This document shows positions 7,528 to 15,387 of a DNA stretch of 38,972 nucleotides, in pieces. How positions within the stretch are numbered: position 1 is the first letter of the stretch; each line of letters starts with the position of its first letter. The stretch is from Phyllobacteriaceae bacterium (GTDB lineage: Bacteria; Pseudomonadota; Alphaproteobacteria; Rhizobiales; Rhizobiaceae). The stretch lies in assembly GCA_002708825.1 (NCBI GenBank), contig PAPF01000006.1, forward strand, positions 1 to 38,972. The letters are read 5' to 3'. The notes under the pieces are model-generated. The model did not search any database. It was given only the letters and a program-made list of their open reading frames with translations, and was not told the DNA's origin. A program made the position numbers and the translations under genes.

Positions 7528-8557
7528 CCTTGTCGCTATCGTCACGGCGCTGGGGCTGGCCGCTTCGGCGCCACCACTTCTGCCTCGTGCATTTCAAGCG
7601 GCAAACCTCCTGCTCCATGAGGATGACCCCGTGCGAGTAGCTGAATTCCAGCTACGGAGCAAAACAGCATCCGACTATGAAAACGGCATCCGGTCGGCAC
7701 TCGCCAAACCGGATGCCGATCTGGCGGCAAGTCTCCGGGACTTGGCAGGCATTGAAGGCGTTATGCTTTCCCCTACCCTGCTTGATGAGGTGAAAGCGGC
7801 TGAAAAGGCCGCACAAGATGCAACTATCCGGGAGGCTTGGGAAGGTTTCCTTTCCGGGCAAGCGCCAACCGAACCGGCACTTGCCGGAGCGGTTGCGGCC
7901 GACCTGACAGGTTTTGGTGATGTCCGGGACCTTTACCGTCAAGGCAAAGCCTATGCCGCCGGTGAAACCGTGGATCGGATTACGGTGGCGCTCGCGGCTG
8001 TCGGTGTCGGGATGACTGCTGTTACCGCTTTCTCTCTGGTCGCAGCTCTACCCGGCAAGGCCGGTGTCAGCACGTTGAAGGCGGCGCACCGTGCGGGGCG
8101 GATTTCCCCGGCTCTTACACGTCACATGTCGGGCCTTGCCCGGGAGGCGGTTGATCCTGCGGCCCTTCAGGCGTTCAGCCGTTCCCTCCGGGCGTTTGAT
8201 ATGAGCGGCATCCGAACGGCCGCCCGTTCCATTTTGCGGCCCGGCCCGGCGGCATCGATCCGCGCTCTTGGCGATGACGTGTCCACCCTCGGCACCCGGG
8301 CCGGATATCGTGGAACGCTCGATGTGCTGGCCCATGCGGATGACGCGGCCGATGTGGCACGCAAAGCGCGCCTTTCGGAACGCTACGGCCATGCAACACG
8401 CGGGGCGCTCACCATGCTCGCGCATGGTGCTATGACACTCTCGTCTGTGCTTGTTGCGGTTCTGGGCTGGCTCTCGGGAGCGTTAGTATGGGTGTTGGCC
8501 CTGCTTCTGTTTCTGCTCCGGGTCTCCCGGGCGCTGTTTCGTGCGGCGCAGCTCTGA
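7520..8557 (+). CDS. Hypothetical membrane-associated protein, 345 aa
   Basis: GTG start overlapping the preceding stop. The N-terminus (RSLVAIVTALGLAASAPP) looks like a signal peptide. A helical, alanine-rich region rich in acidic residues follows, then a hydrophobic segment around residues 150-175 (ITVALAAVGVGMTAVTAF), and a strong C-terminal membrane segment (SSVLVAVLGWLSGALVWV through LLFLLRV). No enzyme motif is visible. The alternating hydrophilic and hydrophobic layout and the operon position suggest a cell-envelope protein linked to plasmid mobilization, but this is inference. The gene is followed by about 990 bp without genes that contain the first origin. Confidence 0.6.
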   Translation: MRSLVAIVTALGLAASAPPLLPRAFQAANLLLHEDDPVRVAEFQLRSKTASDYENGIRSALAKPDADLAASLRDLAGIEGVMLSPTLLDEVKAAEKAAQDATIREAWEGFLSGQAPTEPALAGAVAADLTGFGDVRDLYRQGKAYAAGETVDRITVALAAVGVGMTAVTAFSLVAALPGKAGVSTLKAAHRAGRISPALTRHMSGLAREAVDPAALQAFSRSLRAFDMSGIRTAARSILRPGPAASIRALGDDVSTLGTRAGYRGTLDVLAHADDAADVARKARLSERYGHATRGALTMLAHGAMTLSSVLVAVLGWLSGALVWVLALLLFLLRVSRALFRAAQL

Positions 8558-8844
8558 CCGGGACGCCACATACCCTCTGACTGATAGAACCCGCCCTGTG
8601 GTTCGATAATCCTTTCCGGTCTACCCTGCCTGGGAGCATGGTTTGCGCCTTTTCGGGCGCGGATTGCGTGCGCGTGCCTACGGCTTCCCGCGTTTTTCAC
8701 CCTAAGTGGTTTCCATGCTCGCGTTTCACATGTTCCACGAACCGCATTTTTTAAGCCGGGCGCTTCGCGCCATCGTGGGGGAAGTCTCCCCCACACCCCC
8801 TCTCCGCCGTGCCCATCTTCCGGGGCGCATGTCCCTTTCTACCC

Positions 8845-8980
8845 CCGGGGGGCTGTCTGCCCCCCGGACCCCCCGAGGATATTTGAAAAAGGGTTAGAAC
8901 TGGGGTCTTGGCGTATACGGGAAGGTGTGATTCAATCATCCCTACGGTACAGGCTGGGAAGCCGATGACCGTAAAGGGTT
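8845..8980. repeat. Conserved intergenic element, copy 1 (near origin 1)
   Basis: A GC-rich hairpin CCGGGGGGC-TGTCT-GCCCCCCGG (8845-8867) is followed by GAGGATATTTGAAAAAGGG, then GTGATTCAATCA. The module at 8944-8972 has ACGGT pairing with ACCGT and an inner GGCT-GGGA-AGCC. The same order of elements occurs at 31842-31976, next to the second origin. The hairpin loop TGTCT is identical, while the stem differs in length. The rest of 8558-9181 has no gene I can support, only another hairpin-forming repeat around 8983-9006 (GCCACCCCTTGTGGGTGGC). Confidence 0.7.
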
Positions 8981-9181
8981 AGGACGCCACCCCTTGTGGG
9001 TGGCGTTCACCATTTCTGCGGCTCTTAAAATCATTTTCAGCTCTGGGGATGAGGGTCTTTATACCTCGGGGCCTGAAACAGTCCCAGATCGCCGGAGAAT
9101 TCGCCTCACTTCCTTTTCTTAGCCCAGTCGTCGGTCGCTGTATCGCTTGCCTTTGTACAGAGTGTCGATGCCGGGGCTGTT

Positions 9182-9566
9182 GGTCACTGAAGTCCCGAAT
9201 TTCTTATGCTGGAAAAGGCTTTCTGGGTCATGCTGATTGGGCCGTCGTCATGGTGGAGAAGCAAAATCTCGCGCGCGGGTAGTGTTATATATTGTGTTAT
9301 ATACTGTTAAGGCTCCCGAAAACGGTCTTAAGACACTGAAATAAAAAGAGAATTTATCCACAGCGGTCACTGAAGTCCCGAACTTTGGTCACTGATATCC
9401 GGGTTTTGGTCACTGAAGTCCCGAATCTACCCCCTTGGGTCACTGAAGTCCCGAATCCCGGAAGGTGATGACGATTTAATCATCATTCCGGTCACTGAAG
9501 TCCCGAAATCTTGACAACGGTCACTGAAGTCCCGAATTTGTCTGCATGGTCACTGAAGTCCCGAAT
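9182..9566. other. Iteron-type replication origin 1 with DnaA box
   Basis: The 19-bp iteron GGTCACTGAAGTCCCGAAT occurs at 9182, 9365, 9408, 9438, 9490, 9519 and 9548, with a degenerate copy at 9387. All are direct repeats. A perfect DnaA box, TTATCCACA, lies at 9354-9362. An AT-rich stretch rich in TTATATA lies at 9283-9311, a good candidate for the melting region. The last iteron overlaps the repA start codon, so RepA bound there should repress its own gene. The first iteron stands 183 bp apart from the cluster. Confidence 0.92.
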
Positions 9567-10583
9567 CGCTCGCCGCTTTTACCGGACCGGCATCCTCAAC
9601 AGGAGCTGTTCGTCTGTGACGTTGCGGATGCGGTTATCAAGGATGATATGGCGTCCATGGAGCATCCGGTGTTCACGCTCTCGACCAAGCGTGATCTGGA
9701 TATCCGGCGGTATGAGCACGGAGACCGGTGGCTGGAAGTGACGCCCAGCGTGAAGGGTCTTGCGACCATCTATGACAAGGACATTCTGATTTATGCGGTG
9801 AGCCAGCTGGTGGCGGCCAAGAATGCAGGGAGGCCGACTTCCCGGGATATTTCCATCAGTGCGCGGGAACTGCTCGTGTTCACCAACCGCTACACCGGAG
9901 GCCGGGATTATGGCTTGCTGGAAGATGCCCTCGCCCGTCTTGGCGGGACGCGCCTGCGGACCAACATCAACACGGGTGGAACCGAACAGACCCGGGAATT
10001 CGGGCTGGTCGAGCAGAGCGTGGTGGACAGGGACGCGGACAGCGGCCGGATTTCCCGTATCCAGATTACGCTTTCTCAGTGGCTCTACAACGCAATTCAG
10101 GCGCAGGAGGTGCTGACCCTCAACCGGGACTATTTCCGGCTCAGAAAGCCGCTGGAACGGCGGATTTATGAAATCGCCCGCAAGCATTGCGGCATACAGG
10201 ATGAGTGGAAGATTTCGGTGCCCAACCTGCACAAGAAAACAGGCTCATCCAGCCCCATGAAACAGTTCCGCTATCTCCTGAAGGATATGGTGCAGAACGA
10301 CCATCTTCCCGATTACAGCGTCCGGCTGGAAGATGGTGATCTGGTTATCTTCTCCAACCGCAAGGTGAAGCAGGAGATTCAGGCGGCAACCGCGAGCATC
10401 CACCTTTCCCCGGAGACCTATCACGACGCCCGCACCTGTGCGCCGGGCTGGGATGTGTACCATCTTGAACAGAAGTGGCGGGAATGGATGGCGGATGGCG
10501 GCATGGAGCCGCCGAACAACCCCGACAAGGCTTTTCTTGGCTTCTGCCGGAAGTGGTTCGAGCGGAAGGGTAGCCCGTCCTAG
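9546..10583 (+). CDS. repA: Plasmid replication initiator RepA (RPA family), origin 1
   Basis: An iteron-binding replication initiator of 345 residues, of the replication initiator protein A family common on alphaproteobacterial plasmids. Family-like segments include PDRHPQQELFVCDV near the N-terminus, DDMASMEHPVF, KGLATIYDKDILIYAVSQL, and a winged-helix region (RLRKPLERRIYEIARKHCG). The ATG at 9546 is embedded in the last iteron. The protein would bind the repeats upstream, recruit the host replication machinery and autoregulate. Its stop overlaps by 4 bp the stop of the convergent partition gene. Confidence 0.93.
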   Translation: MVTEVPNRSPLLPDRHPQQELFVCDVADAVIKDDMASMEHPVFTLSTKRDLDIRRYEHGDRWLEVTPSVKGLATIYDKDILIYAVSQLVAAKNAGRPTSRDISISARELLVFTNRYTGGRDYGLLEDALARLGGTRLRTNINTGGTEQTREFGLVEQSVVDRDADSGRISRIQITLSQWLYNAIQAQEVLTLNRDYFRLRKPLERRIYEIARKHCGIQDEWKISVPNLHKKTGSSSPMKQFRYLLKDMVQNDHLPDYSVRLEDGDLVIFSNRKVKQEIQAATASIHLSPETYHDARTCAPGWDVYHLEQKWREWMADGGMEPPNNPDKAFLGFCRKWFERKGSPS

Positions 10584-10930
10584 CGTTTTGCCTTGTCGAG
10601 CAGGGCCTCGATGGCTTGCCAGTACGGCACTCCGCCCATCTCGTCACAACAAGCCTGCAAACGATCCAGAACACGCTGCGGGCCGGTGAGGGTCAGCTTA
10701 CCTTGTGCCTCTTTGCGCTTCGGCCCCGGCTTCCGGCGGTTTGTACCGGCCTGACGGGATACAAACCCGGCGGCCTTGCCAAGCTCCGCAACGGCTGAAA
10801 GCTCGGCAGCCGGGGGCGGGGGTGCCTTCACCTGCTGACGGGTAGCGCCAAGCTGGATCGTTTTCCCGCGTGGTTCCTTGGGAGCCTCCTGTGTGGAGAT
10901 CGGTGTGTCGTCGTTGAAGCCATATTTCAT
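10580..10930 (-). CDS. Small basic partition-associated protein downstream of ParA
   Basis: The 116-residue product is encoded directly after parA, with an ATGA overlap (start 10930, parA stop 10927). The middle is basic and proline-rich (QQVKAPPPPAAE, RRKPGPKRKEAQGK). The C-terminal 35 residues (LTLTGPQRVLDRLQACCDEMGG through AIEALLDKAKR) could be a small helical or ribbon-helix-helix-like DNA-binding domain. Position, size and basic character fit the centromere-binding partner of a type I partition ATPase. No ParB nuclease motif is present. The partner role is inferred from the operon. Confidence 0.7.
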   Translation of the reverse strand: MKYGFNDDTPISTQEAPKEPRGKTIQLGATRQQVKAPPPPAAELSAVAELGKAAGFVSRQAGTNRRKPGPKRKEAQGKLTLTGPQRVLDRLQACCDEMGGVPYWQAIEALLDKAKR

Positions 10931-11658
10931 GCCGCCAGCCCCTTCTGTTCGAGCTGGTTGATAACCTCCTGTGCGTAGTCCATGGCGTTCTGGATGGCGC
11001 TGTCGATCGGCTTCAACGTGCGTTCCTTCTGGGACTTGGTACTGTCTTTCACCTCGGCCTCAAACATGTCCCGAAGCTCCCCGAGAAGAAGGCCTTCCCG
11101 GAATATGCGGGTATAGGCGGCCCGCCTGACGATGGCAGTTTTCAGAACGGGTACGTTTCCGGTTTCGGTTTCCTTCCGCACGTCTTTCTCGTCGCTGGTC
11201 TGGAAAGCAGCGTTGACGCGGGTCAGCAGCAGGGCGTGGGGGATGTTCCGGTTTGCCATGCGGCCAACATTGCGGGCCAGCTGCACGGCGCGGGCTGCCT
11301 GACGTGCTTCCATGGGAGTCGGCTCGAACGGCACAAGCACAAGGTCCGATTGGCTGATGGCGTAGGTCACCATCTGGGATGCGGTGCCCTCTAGGTCGAT
11401 GATGAGGTAATCAACCTTGCCCCGGAATGCGTCCACGGCATCGAGGAATTCATCCTCGGTCGGGACGGGCTGAATAGTGAACGGAGCCCCCCTCCCCTCG
11501 TCTTGGCGCATCTGGGCCCACTGGACGATGTTCTGGTTCGGGTCGCAATCAAGAACCCCCACAGTGCCTCCTGCGATGGCGATCTGCTCGGCCAGCAGCA
11601 TGGCGGATGTGGTTTTGCCAGACCCGCCTTTCGGGTTGGCGAAGGTGATGACGTACAT
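10927..11658 (-). CDS. parA: ParA-family partition ATPase (backbone 1)
   Basis: A P-loop ATPase that would segregate plasmid copies together with the small basic protein encoded downstream. Translation most likely starts at ATG 11658 (MYVITFANPKGGSGKTT), preceded by AAAGGA; the frame stays open to 11691. The deviant Walker A motif KGGSGKTT lies at residues 10-17, Walker A' is GVLDCDPNQ, and the Walker B region is YLIIDLEGTAS. The 243 residues lack an N-terminal HTH, so this is a short (type Ib-like) ParA. Repeated TAACG palindromes lie just upstream and are the likely operator or centromere. Confidence 0.93.
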   Translation of the reverse strand: MYVITFANPKGGSGKTTSAMLLAEQIAIAGGTVGVLDCDPNQNIVQWAQMRQDEGRGAPFTIQPVPTEDEFLDAVDAFRGKVDYLIIDLEGTASQMVTYAISQSDLVLVPFEPTPMEARQAARAVQLARNVGRMANRNIPHALLLTRVNAAFQTSDEKDVRKETETGNVPVLKTAIVRRAAYTRIFREGLLLGELRDMFEAEVKDSTKSQKERTLKPIDSAIQNAMDYAQEVINQLEQKGLAA

Positions 11659-11709
11659 GGGGCAATCCTTTCTTTGCTGAAAGGCTGCCACAGGATTGTA
11701 AAGGCATCA

Positions 11710-11752
11710 TTAACGTTATCATTAACGCTAACTTTAACGTTAGCGTTAGCGT
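11710..11752. promoter_or_regulatory. Candidate parS/operator: TAACG repeats upstream of parA
   Basis: A cluster of TTAACG and TTAGCG motifs fills 43 bp upstream of parA. It includes the inverted pair AACGCTAA (11724-11731) and TTAGCGTT (11740-11747), and the palindrome TAACGTTA (11711-11718). Clustered short palindromes at this position are typical of centromere or operator sites for small partition systems. The function is inferred from position. Confidence 0.6.
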
Positions 11753-11772
11753 CATTTTTATCACTGGTTTTT

Positions 11773-11860
11773 GGGGTGCGCCTGCACCCCTGCCTCCCGG
11801 CGAGGGTGGGGGTAGCAAGGCCAAGGGTAAAAAGCGGCGGAGAGTAGCCCCGGGAACCCG
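11773..11860 (+). repeat. Dispersed structured repeat, copy B (partial)
   Basis: This copy has the 5' half of the element: the hairpin region with CCTCCC-GGCGA-GGGTGG, then GGCCAAGGG and AAAAAGCGGCGG. The 3' half (CCCTTGGCC and the GGGGC hairpin) is missing, so the long stem cannot form. It lies between the parA operator and a stretch without genes that runs to 12290. Confidence 0.75.
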
Positions 11861-11929
11861 TCGTGACGCGCTTTGCGTCCAGTTGGCGGAGGGGAGACGT
11901 AGACCCCGTAACAAAACAGAAAAGGTTGC

Positions 11930-12037
11930 ACGGGCTGAAAGCCCGTTCGACAGCGACTGAAGCCGCCAAGAGCGCGAGGGACAGTTACCGGATGGCTGAA
12001 TCCCGAACGGAGTTCGGTGAACGCCGCTTGTCGGCGT
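11930..12037. other. Cluster of three stem-loops in a gene-free stretch
   Basis: Three perfect inverted repeats occur within 108 bp: ACGGGCT-GAA-AGCCCGT (11930-11946), CCGAAC-GGA-GTTCGG (12003-12017) and ACGCCG-CTTGT-CGGCGT (12021-12037). No ORF of convincing composition covers them. From here to 12290 the sequence becomes AT-richer and I see only the leader of the next gene. It may be a decayed mobile or palindromic repeat, or a structured leader. Confidence 0.4.
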
Positions 12038-12290
12038 GAGTATGGCCCGGTCCGGCGAAGCTGAGCGCGCCTGTAATACCAAACACGCCTTTTTAGCAAT
12101 GTCGACACACCATCCATCCCAATCAAAGGCTTGGAATCCGTTTCATATGAGTCCACTCGGCGGAATGGGACACACTGGATGCGCTTCAGAAGAAAAATAT
12201 CGATGTAGTCATTGACAATGCATAACCATGTAATAAATTTATAGCTCGAATGCAGAAAACGTATTACATCAAATCAAGTTGGAGCCTCGC

Positions 12291-13265
12291 ATGAACACCT
12301 CAGACACCGTTCGAGCCACTTTTGTGATGCGCAAAGGGAACCGGGACTTGGTGAAGGGCATCGCCTATCGCTACGGAATCTCACAAAGCGAGATCATGAA
12401 CACCGCGCCATACCTGTTCATCATCATGGCAGAGCGTTCCTTGGCGGAACGGCGGGGCCAACTGAGTGCCGCAAAAACATTGGCGGAGCAGGCAAGGCGG
12501 TCTCTTGGGAGTCTTCCCAAGCATCTTGTTCTCGGAGACGCCGAAGAACGAATTGTGGAAGCCCTGGCGCTCGAAGAGCACTCCTTGAGCAAGAATCAGG
12601 TTCATGGACCTGATGAAGGCGACATCGAGAATTTCATGCAGAGGGGATTTATGCCTTTCGGCGACCCCTTCCGCGAAACATTGATTGCCGCACTCAAGGA
12701 AGTGGGCGCGGCAGCGACCGTTGAGCGCTATCAGGCGATGCTGCAAGGCGGCGAGGATGAGGACACTTTTCTGGATGAGGAAGAAGAAGCGGAGCGCGCT
12801 GAATTTCTGGAAAAAATCCTCGGTAATATTGACCTCAGCGAGATAAACATCGACCTAGGCCGTCAACAGAGCGAAGGCAATGAAGAAGCCGAGGGTGCAG
12901 CTCATTCAGGGCCGCGCATCGCCAAATGGCAGATTATCGTCAAGAATGACGAGATTGCCGTGAATACCGGCGCGGACGCTTTGGAGCAATTTCTGAAGCG
13001 GCTTGTTTCAGAAGATCCCGCCAAACTGGAAAAACTGCGCAATGTGCGAGGCCGGGTGCGCCCATTGATCGCCCAGACAACAGAACAACTCTATCCGGGT
13101 CGTCCTGATCTCGGCGACTTCGCGCGTGAATTTGTTCCGGGCTGGTTCGTCGGAACGAACTATTCTCATCGAGACGTTATGCGCCTGCTCCGAGCAGCGG
13201 CCGAGGAAGTGGGACTGTCTTGGGGTGTTGATGTTTATGTCAAGGCAACACCGACAAAAGACTAA
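12291..13265 (+). CDS. Hypothetical protein, 324 aa
   Basis: I start this at ATG 12291, which has GGAG seven bases upstream; a TTG four codons earlier is also in frame. I recognise no family. Residues 10-50 (MRKGNRDLVKGIAYRYGIS through NTAPYLFIIMAERSL) may be a helical DNA-binding or docking segment. A basic helical region and a very acidic linker (EDEDTFLDEEEEAERAE) follow. The C-terminal ~110 residues look like a compact domain ending in VDVYVKATPTKD. It sits 29 bp upstream of a DUF4258-like gene on the same strand, so the pair may form one unit, possibly of toxin-antitoxin type. That is speculation from arrangement only. Confidence 0.7.
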   Translation: MNTSDTVRATFVMRKGNRDLVKGIAYRYGISQSEIMNTAPYLFIIMAERSLAERRGQLSAAKTLAEQARRSLGSLPKHLVLGDAEERIVEALALEEHSLSKNQVHGPDEGDIENFMQRGFMPFGDPFRETLIAALKEVGAAATVERYQAMLQGGEDEDTFLDEEEEAERAEFLEKILGNIDLSEINIDLGRQQSEGNEEAEGAAHSGPRIAKWQIIVKNDEIAVNTGADALEQFLKRLVSEDPAKLEKLRNVRGRVRPLIAQTTEQLYPGRPDLGDFAREFVPGWFVGTNYSHRDVMRLLRAAAEEVGLSWGVDVYVKATPTKD

Positions 13266-13294
13266 TAATTGCGGAACCCAATGAGCGGGAGGCC

Positions 13295-13567
13295 ATGATG
13301 GCGTCGTTCAGGATTACAAGGCACGCTGAAATGCGCATGCAACAGCGGGGAAGGCGTCCCGCAGAAATCGAGTTTGTCCTTCAGCATGGGACCGAGACGC
13401 CAAAAGGAATCATGCTAACGCGGAAGGACGTTGCCGCCATTGAACAGGAAGCGAAGCGGCAGATCGCACTGGCGCATAGGCTGCAAAATGTGTTTGTACC
13501 TTGCGGAGACGGTGTAGTGAAAACCATCTTTAAGGCCAGTGACGATCAGCAAAGACGCTTGCTTTAA
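13295..13567 (+). CDS. DUF4258-like small protein
   Basis: The 90-residue protein begins FRITRHAEMRMQQRGRRPAEIEFVLQHG, the HAxxRMxQRG pattern of the DUF4258 family. Members of that family are often found in toxin-antitoxin-like pairs and resemble small RNase-fold proteins. GGGAGG precedes two adjacent ATG codons; the second (13298) has the better spacing. No function is established that I can name with confidence. It forms a probable two-gene unit with the 324-residue protein upstream and converges on a DUF2958 gene 34 bp further on. Confidence 0.75.
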   Translation: MMASFRITRHAEMRMQQRGRRPAEIEFVLQHGTETPKGIMLTRKDVAAIEQEAKRQIALAHRLQNVFVPCGDGVVKTIFKASDDQQRRLL

Positions 13568-13601
13568 TTGAGAGCTACGGGATGCTGTAAGAGGGAGCCG
13601 G

Positions 13602-13952
13602 TTAATCCGGCTCCACAATCCGCCCCTTGGGATAGGAGGCTTTGGCGTAGGCACCGAGGGTGCCCGTGGGTGTCCAGTGCTGGTCACGCTCGGCCGGGAG
13701 GCCGAACCGGCCCCGGATGGATGCGATTTCTGACAGGCGGACACTGCCCAGCTCGGCATATCCGAGGCCAAGGTCACACAGACCGAAGGCGATATCCGGG
13801 TCTTGCGGGTCGGTCCATGCGAGAAGCCATGTCGCCCCGGCATCGGGGGTGAACAGTTTGACGACCGGGGAGGGGTCAAAGCTGGGGTCTTGCTCGGCCA
13901 CTTCGCCGTTTTTGGCGAGCTGGTTGATGATGGATTGGGTGAGGAGTTTCAT
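13602..13952 (-). CDS. DUF2958 domain protein, copy 1
   Basis: A 116-residue DUF2958 protein (MKLLTQSIINQLAKNGEV, FTPDAGATWLLAW, FGLCDLGLGYAELGSVRL, GRFGLPAERDQHW). The family is common on alphaproteobacterial plasmids and integrative elements and has no established biochemical function. The start at 13952 has GGGAGA upstream. A second copy enters the right end of the window at 38813, with only three differences over the 160 bp that can be compared. From 13953 to 14172 I see no gene. Confidence 0.88.
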   Translation of the reverse strand: MKLLTQSIINQLAKNGEVAEQDPSFDPSPVVKLFTPDAGATWLLAWTDPQDPDIAFGLCDLGLGYAELGSVRLSEIASIRGRFGLPAERDQHWTPTGTLGAYAKASYPKGRIVEPD

Positions 13953-14172
13953 TTCGGGGTCTCCCGTTGGTTTGTCTTTCGCCCTCGTGGGGCGCGGGAG
14001 AAAAGCGGCCGACCCCTGAAGCCGCAGGCGTCCTTGTCCTGCTCAACACGGGAGCGTCAGCGAAGGAGCGGGCAGGGCATGGACAAGGGCAGGGGAGGGC
14101 GCACACGCGCATAATCCCCCACGGGGAGAGAGACAACGGGACGGCCTGAAAGACCCTCACAGCCATCAGAAA

Positions 14173-14468
14173 CTAGGCTAGACGGGAAATCGTGCTGGCG
14201 CTGACGTTGTAGCTGCGGGCTATCTCCCGGACGCTTGCACCGGCGGCACGCCGGGCGAGGGCTTCCTGCTTCTGGAATGGCGTGAGCTTCGGCCGTCGTC
14301 CGAAGGTCTGGCCCCGGGCCTTGGCCCGGACGCGGCCCTCGGTCGTCCGCTCCAGAATGAGCGTGCGCTCGAACTCGGCAAGGCCGCCGAGAACGGTGAC
14401 CATGAGACGGCCGTGCGCGGTGGAGGTGTCGGCCCATGCATCCGCCAGAGAACGGAACGATGCGCCAA
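14173..14468 (-). pseudogene. Truncated serine resolvase (C-terminal part only)
   Basis: This region nearly duplicates the 3' part of the intact resolvase gene at 15381-15926. It encodes GRLMVTVLGGLAEFERTLIL through the C-terminal helix-turn-helix (EIARSYNVSASTISRLA). Homology ends abruptly near 14468, so the N-terminal catalytic domain with its serine is missing. The remaining open frame could still yield a 76-residue DNA-binding fragment. Both copies lie in the same orientation about 1.2 kb apart and would support homologous recombination. Confidence 0.85.
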
Positions 14469-14652
14469 CTACTTCAGATCATGCGGCTACGGCCCCGAAT
14501 GAACGAAAACCGCTCTAAGCGACCAAATCAAATACCATTCGGACTCATCCAAACAAGAGCCAAGGCTCTACTTTATGCCACAAAACTGCCAACATCTTTG
14601 GACGTACTTTCCTTAATAAATATCGATTCTGTACTGAATTAAGGGAAATAAA

Positions 14653-14832
14653 ATGGCTTGCTGGAAATGTGGTGGAACAGGTTTGATGCAGTGCGAGAGC
14701 TGTGGAGGAACGGGGCAATATAATGATGATGGGGAAATGATAACCTGTCTTGAATGCAACGGAGATGGTGAGCGATGCTGCACTAGGTGCACAGCTGGTG
14801 TCGGAGACATTGATGATGACGATGAATATTAA
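14653..14832 (+). CDS. Mini-protein with four DnaJ-type zinc-binding motifs, 59 aa
   Basis: ATG 14653 has AAGGGA at good spacing and gives a 59-residue protein made almost wholly of CxxC motifs: CWKCGGTG, CESCGGTG, CLECNGDG and CTRC. These resemble the CxxCxGxG repeats of the DnaJ cysteine-rich domain, which bind two zinc ions. The tail is acidic (DIDDDDEY). Such stand-alone zinc-finger proteins may act as chaperone-like or redox factors, but the role here is unknown. Its stop overlaps the stop of the convergent AT-rich gene, so the two coding regions abut exactly. It lies between two resolvase copies. Confidence 0.75.
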   Translation: MACWKCGGTGLMQCESCGGTGQYNDDGEMITCLECNGDGERCCTRCTAGVGDIDDDDEY

Positions 14833-15218
14833 ATTATGCCAGTATTCATAAATGCGCTTTCAATCATCGTATTGTCATTAAGTGCATCACTGTACTCAGA
14901 GTATATTCGGACATGACGCAATTTATTATCGTAAAATAAACCACAATAACTATTTTCCGTATTTTTTATTACTGAAAATGGATAAGCAGCCCAGCTTAAA
15001 TTATCAGGTGGCATTTCTATTTCGATTTTATCAATCCACGATTGCCTAGAAAATACAGGAATGTTATGAATATCTGGCATTCTTAAATATAATTTTTTAT
15101 ACAATTGTTTGGATTTATAGCTTTGAAAGCACAGCGCCTTTGGGTGCGCTATATTTGTATATGTATTAAAATTATTTATTATATTTATAAAAAATACTTC
15201 TGGGAAAATTATGTCCAT
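14829..15218 (-). CDS. Hypothetical protein from AT-rich DNA, 129 aa
   Basis: A 129-residue protein with high Asn, Ile, Tyr and Lys content and AT-rich codons, unlike the GC-rich neighbours. No membrane segment or motif is recognisable; WIDKIEIEMPPDNLSWAAYP and FYDNKLRHVRIYSE look like ordinary folded segments. The ribosome binding site is weak. It converges on the zinc-finger mini-protein with a 4-bp overlap, and the pair forms an AT-rich island between the broken and intact resolvase genes. This is good evidence for acquisition from a low-GC source. No function can be assigned. Confidence 0.6.
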   Translation of the reverse strand: MDIIFPEVFFINIINNFNTYTNIAHPKALCFQSYKSKQLYKKLYLRMPDIHNIPVFSRQSWIDKIEIEMPPDNLSWAAYPFSVIKNTENSYCGLFYDNKLRHVRIYSEYSDALNDNTMIESAFMNTGII

Positions 15219-15258
15219 ATACTAATGTATTAGAGAATTGGATATTGTTCAATTTGAT

Positions 15259-15387
15259 TCAAATCAGTATCTGCTCGACATCATCGAGGCTGACCTCGTC
15301 GGAACGCCGGTCATAGAGCTTCATCGTGCGGTGGCAGCCGCAAGCGACCTCGTAAATGGCCTGAAGACGTTCGTCTTCGTCTAACAT
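15259..15387 (-). CDS. Small protein translationally coupled to the resolvase, 42 aa
   Basis: The ATG overlaps the resolvase stop codon (ATGTTAG on the minus strand), so translation is probably coupled. The product starts MLDEDERLQAIYEVACGC and ends DDVEQILI. It is acidic with a Cys-Gly-Cys-His segment. GC content matches the resolvase, not the AT-rich island that starts just beyond it. I recognise no family. Confidence 0.5.
   Translation of the reverse strand: MLDEDERLQAIYEVACGCHRTMKLYDRRSDEVSLDDVEQILI

Noticed and set aside
8706-8897. 63-aa ORF upstream of origin 1
   Set aside because: Proline- and arginine-rich, runs through the GC-rich hairpin of the conserved intergenic element; no coding signal.
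9182-9566. CRISPR-like regular repeats
   Set aside because: The repeats have uneven spacing (21-52 bp), lie directly upstream of repA and include a DnaA box; they are iterons. No cas genes are present.
14436-14642. 68-aa ORF between broken resolvase and zinc-finger gene
   Set aside because: It begins antisense to the resolvase remnant and crosses the homology break; probably chance.
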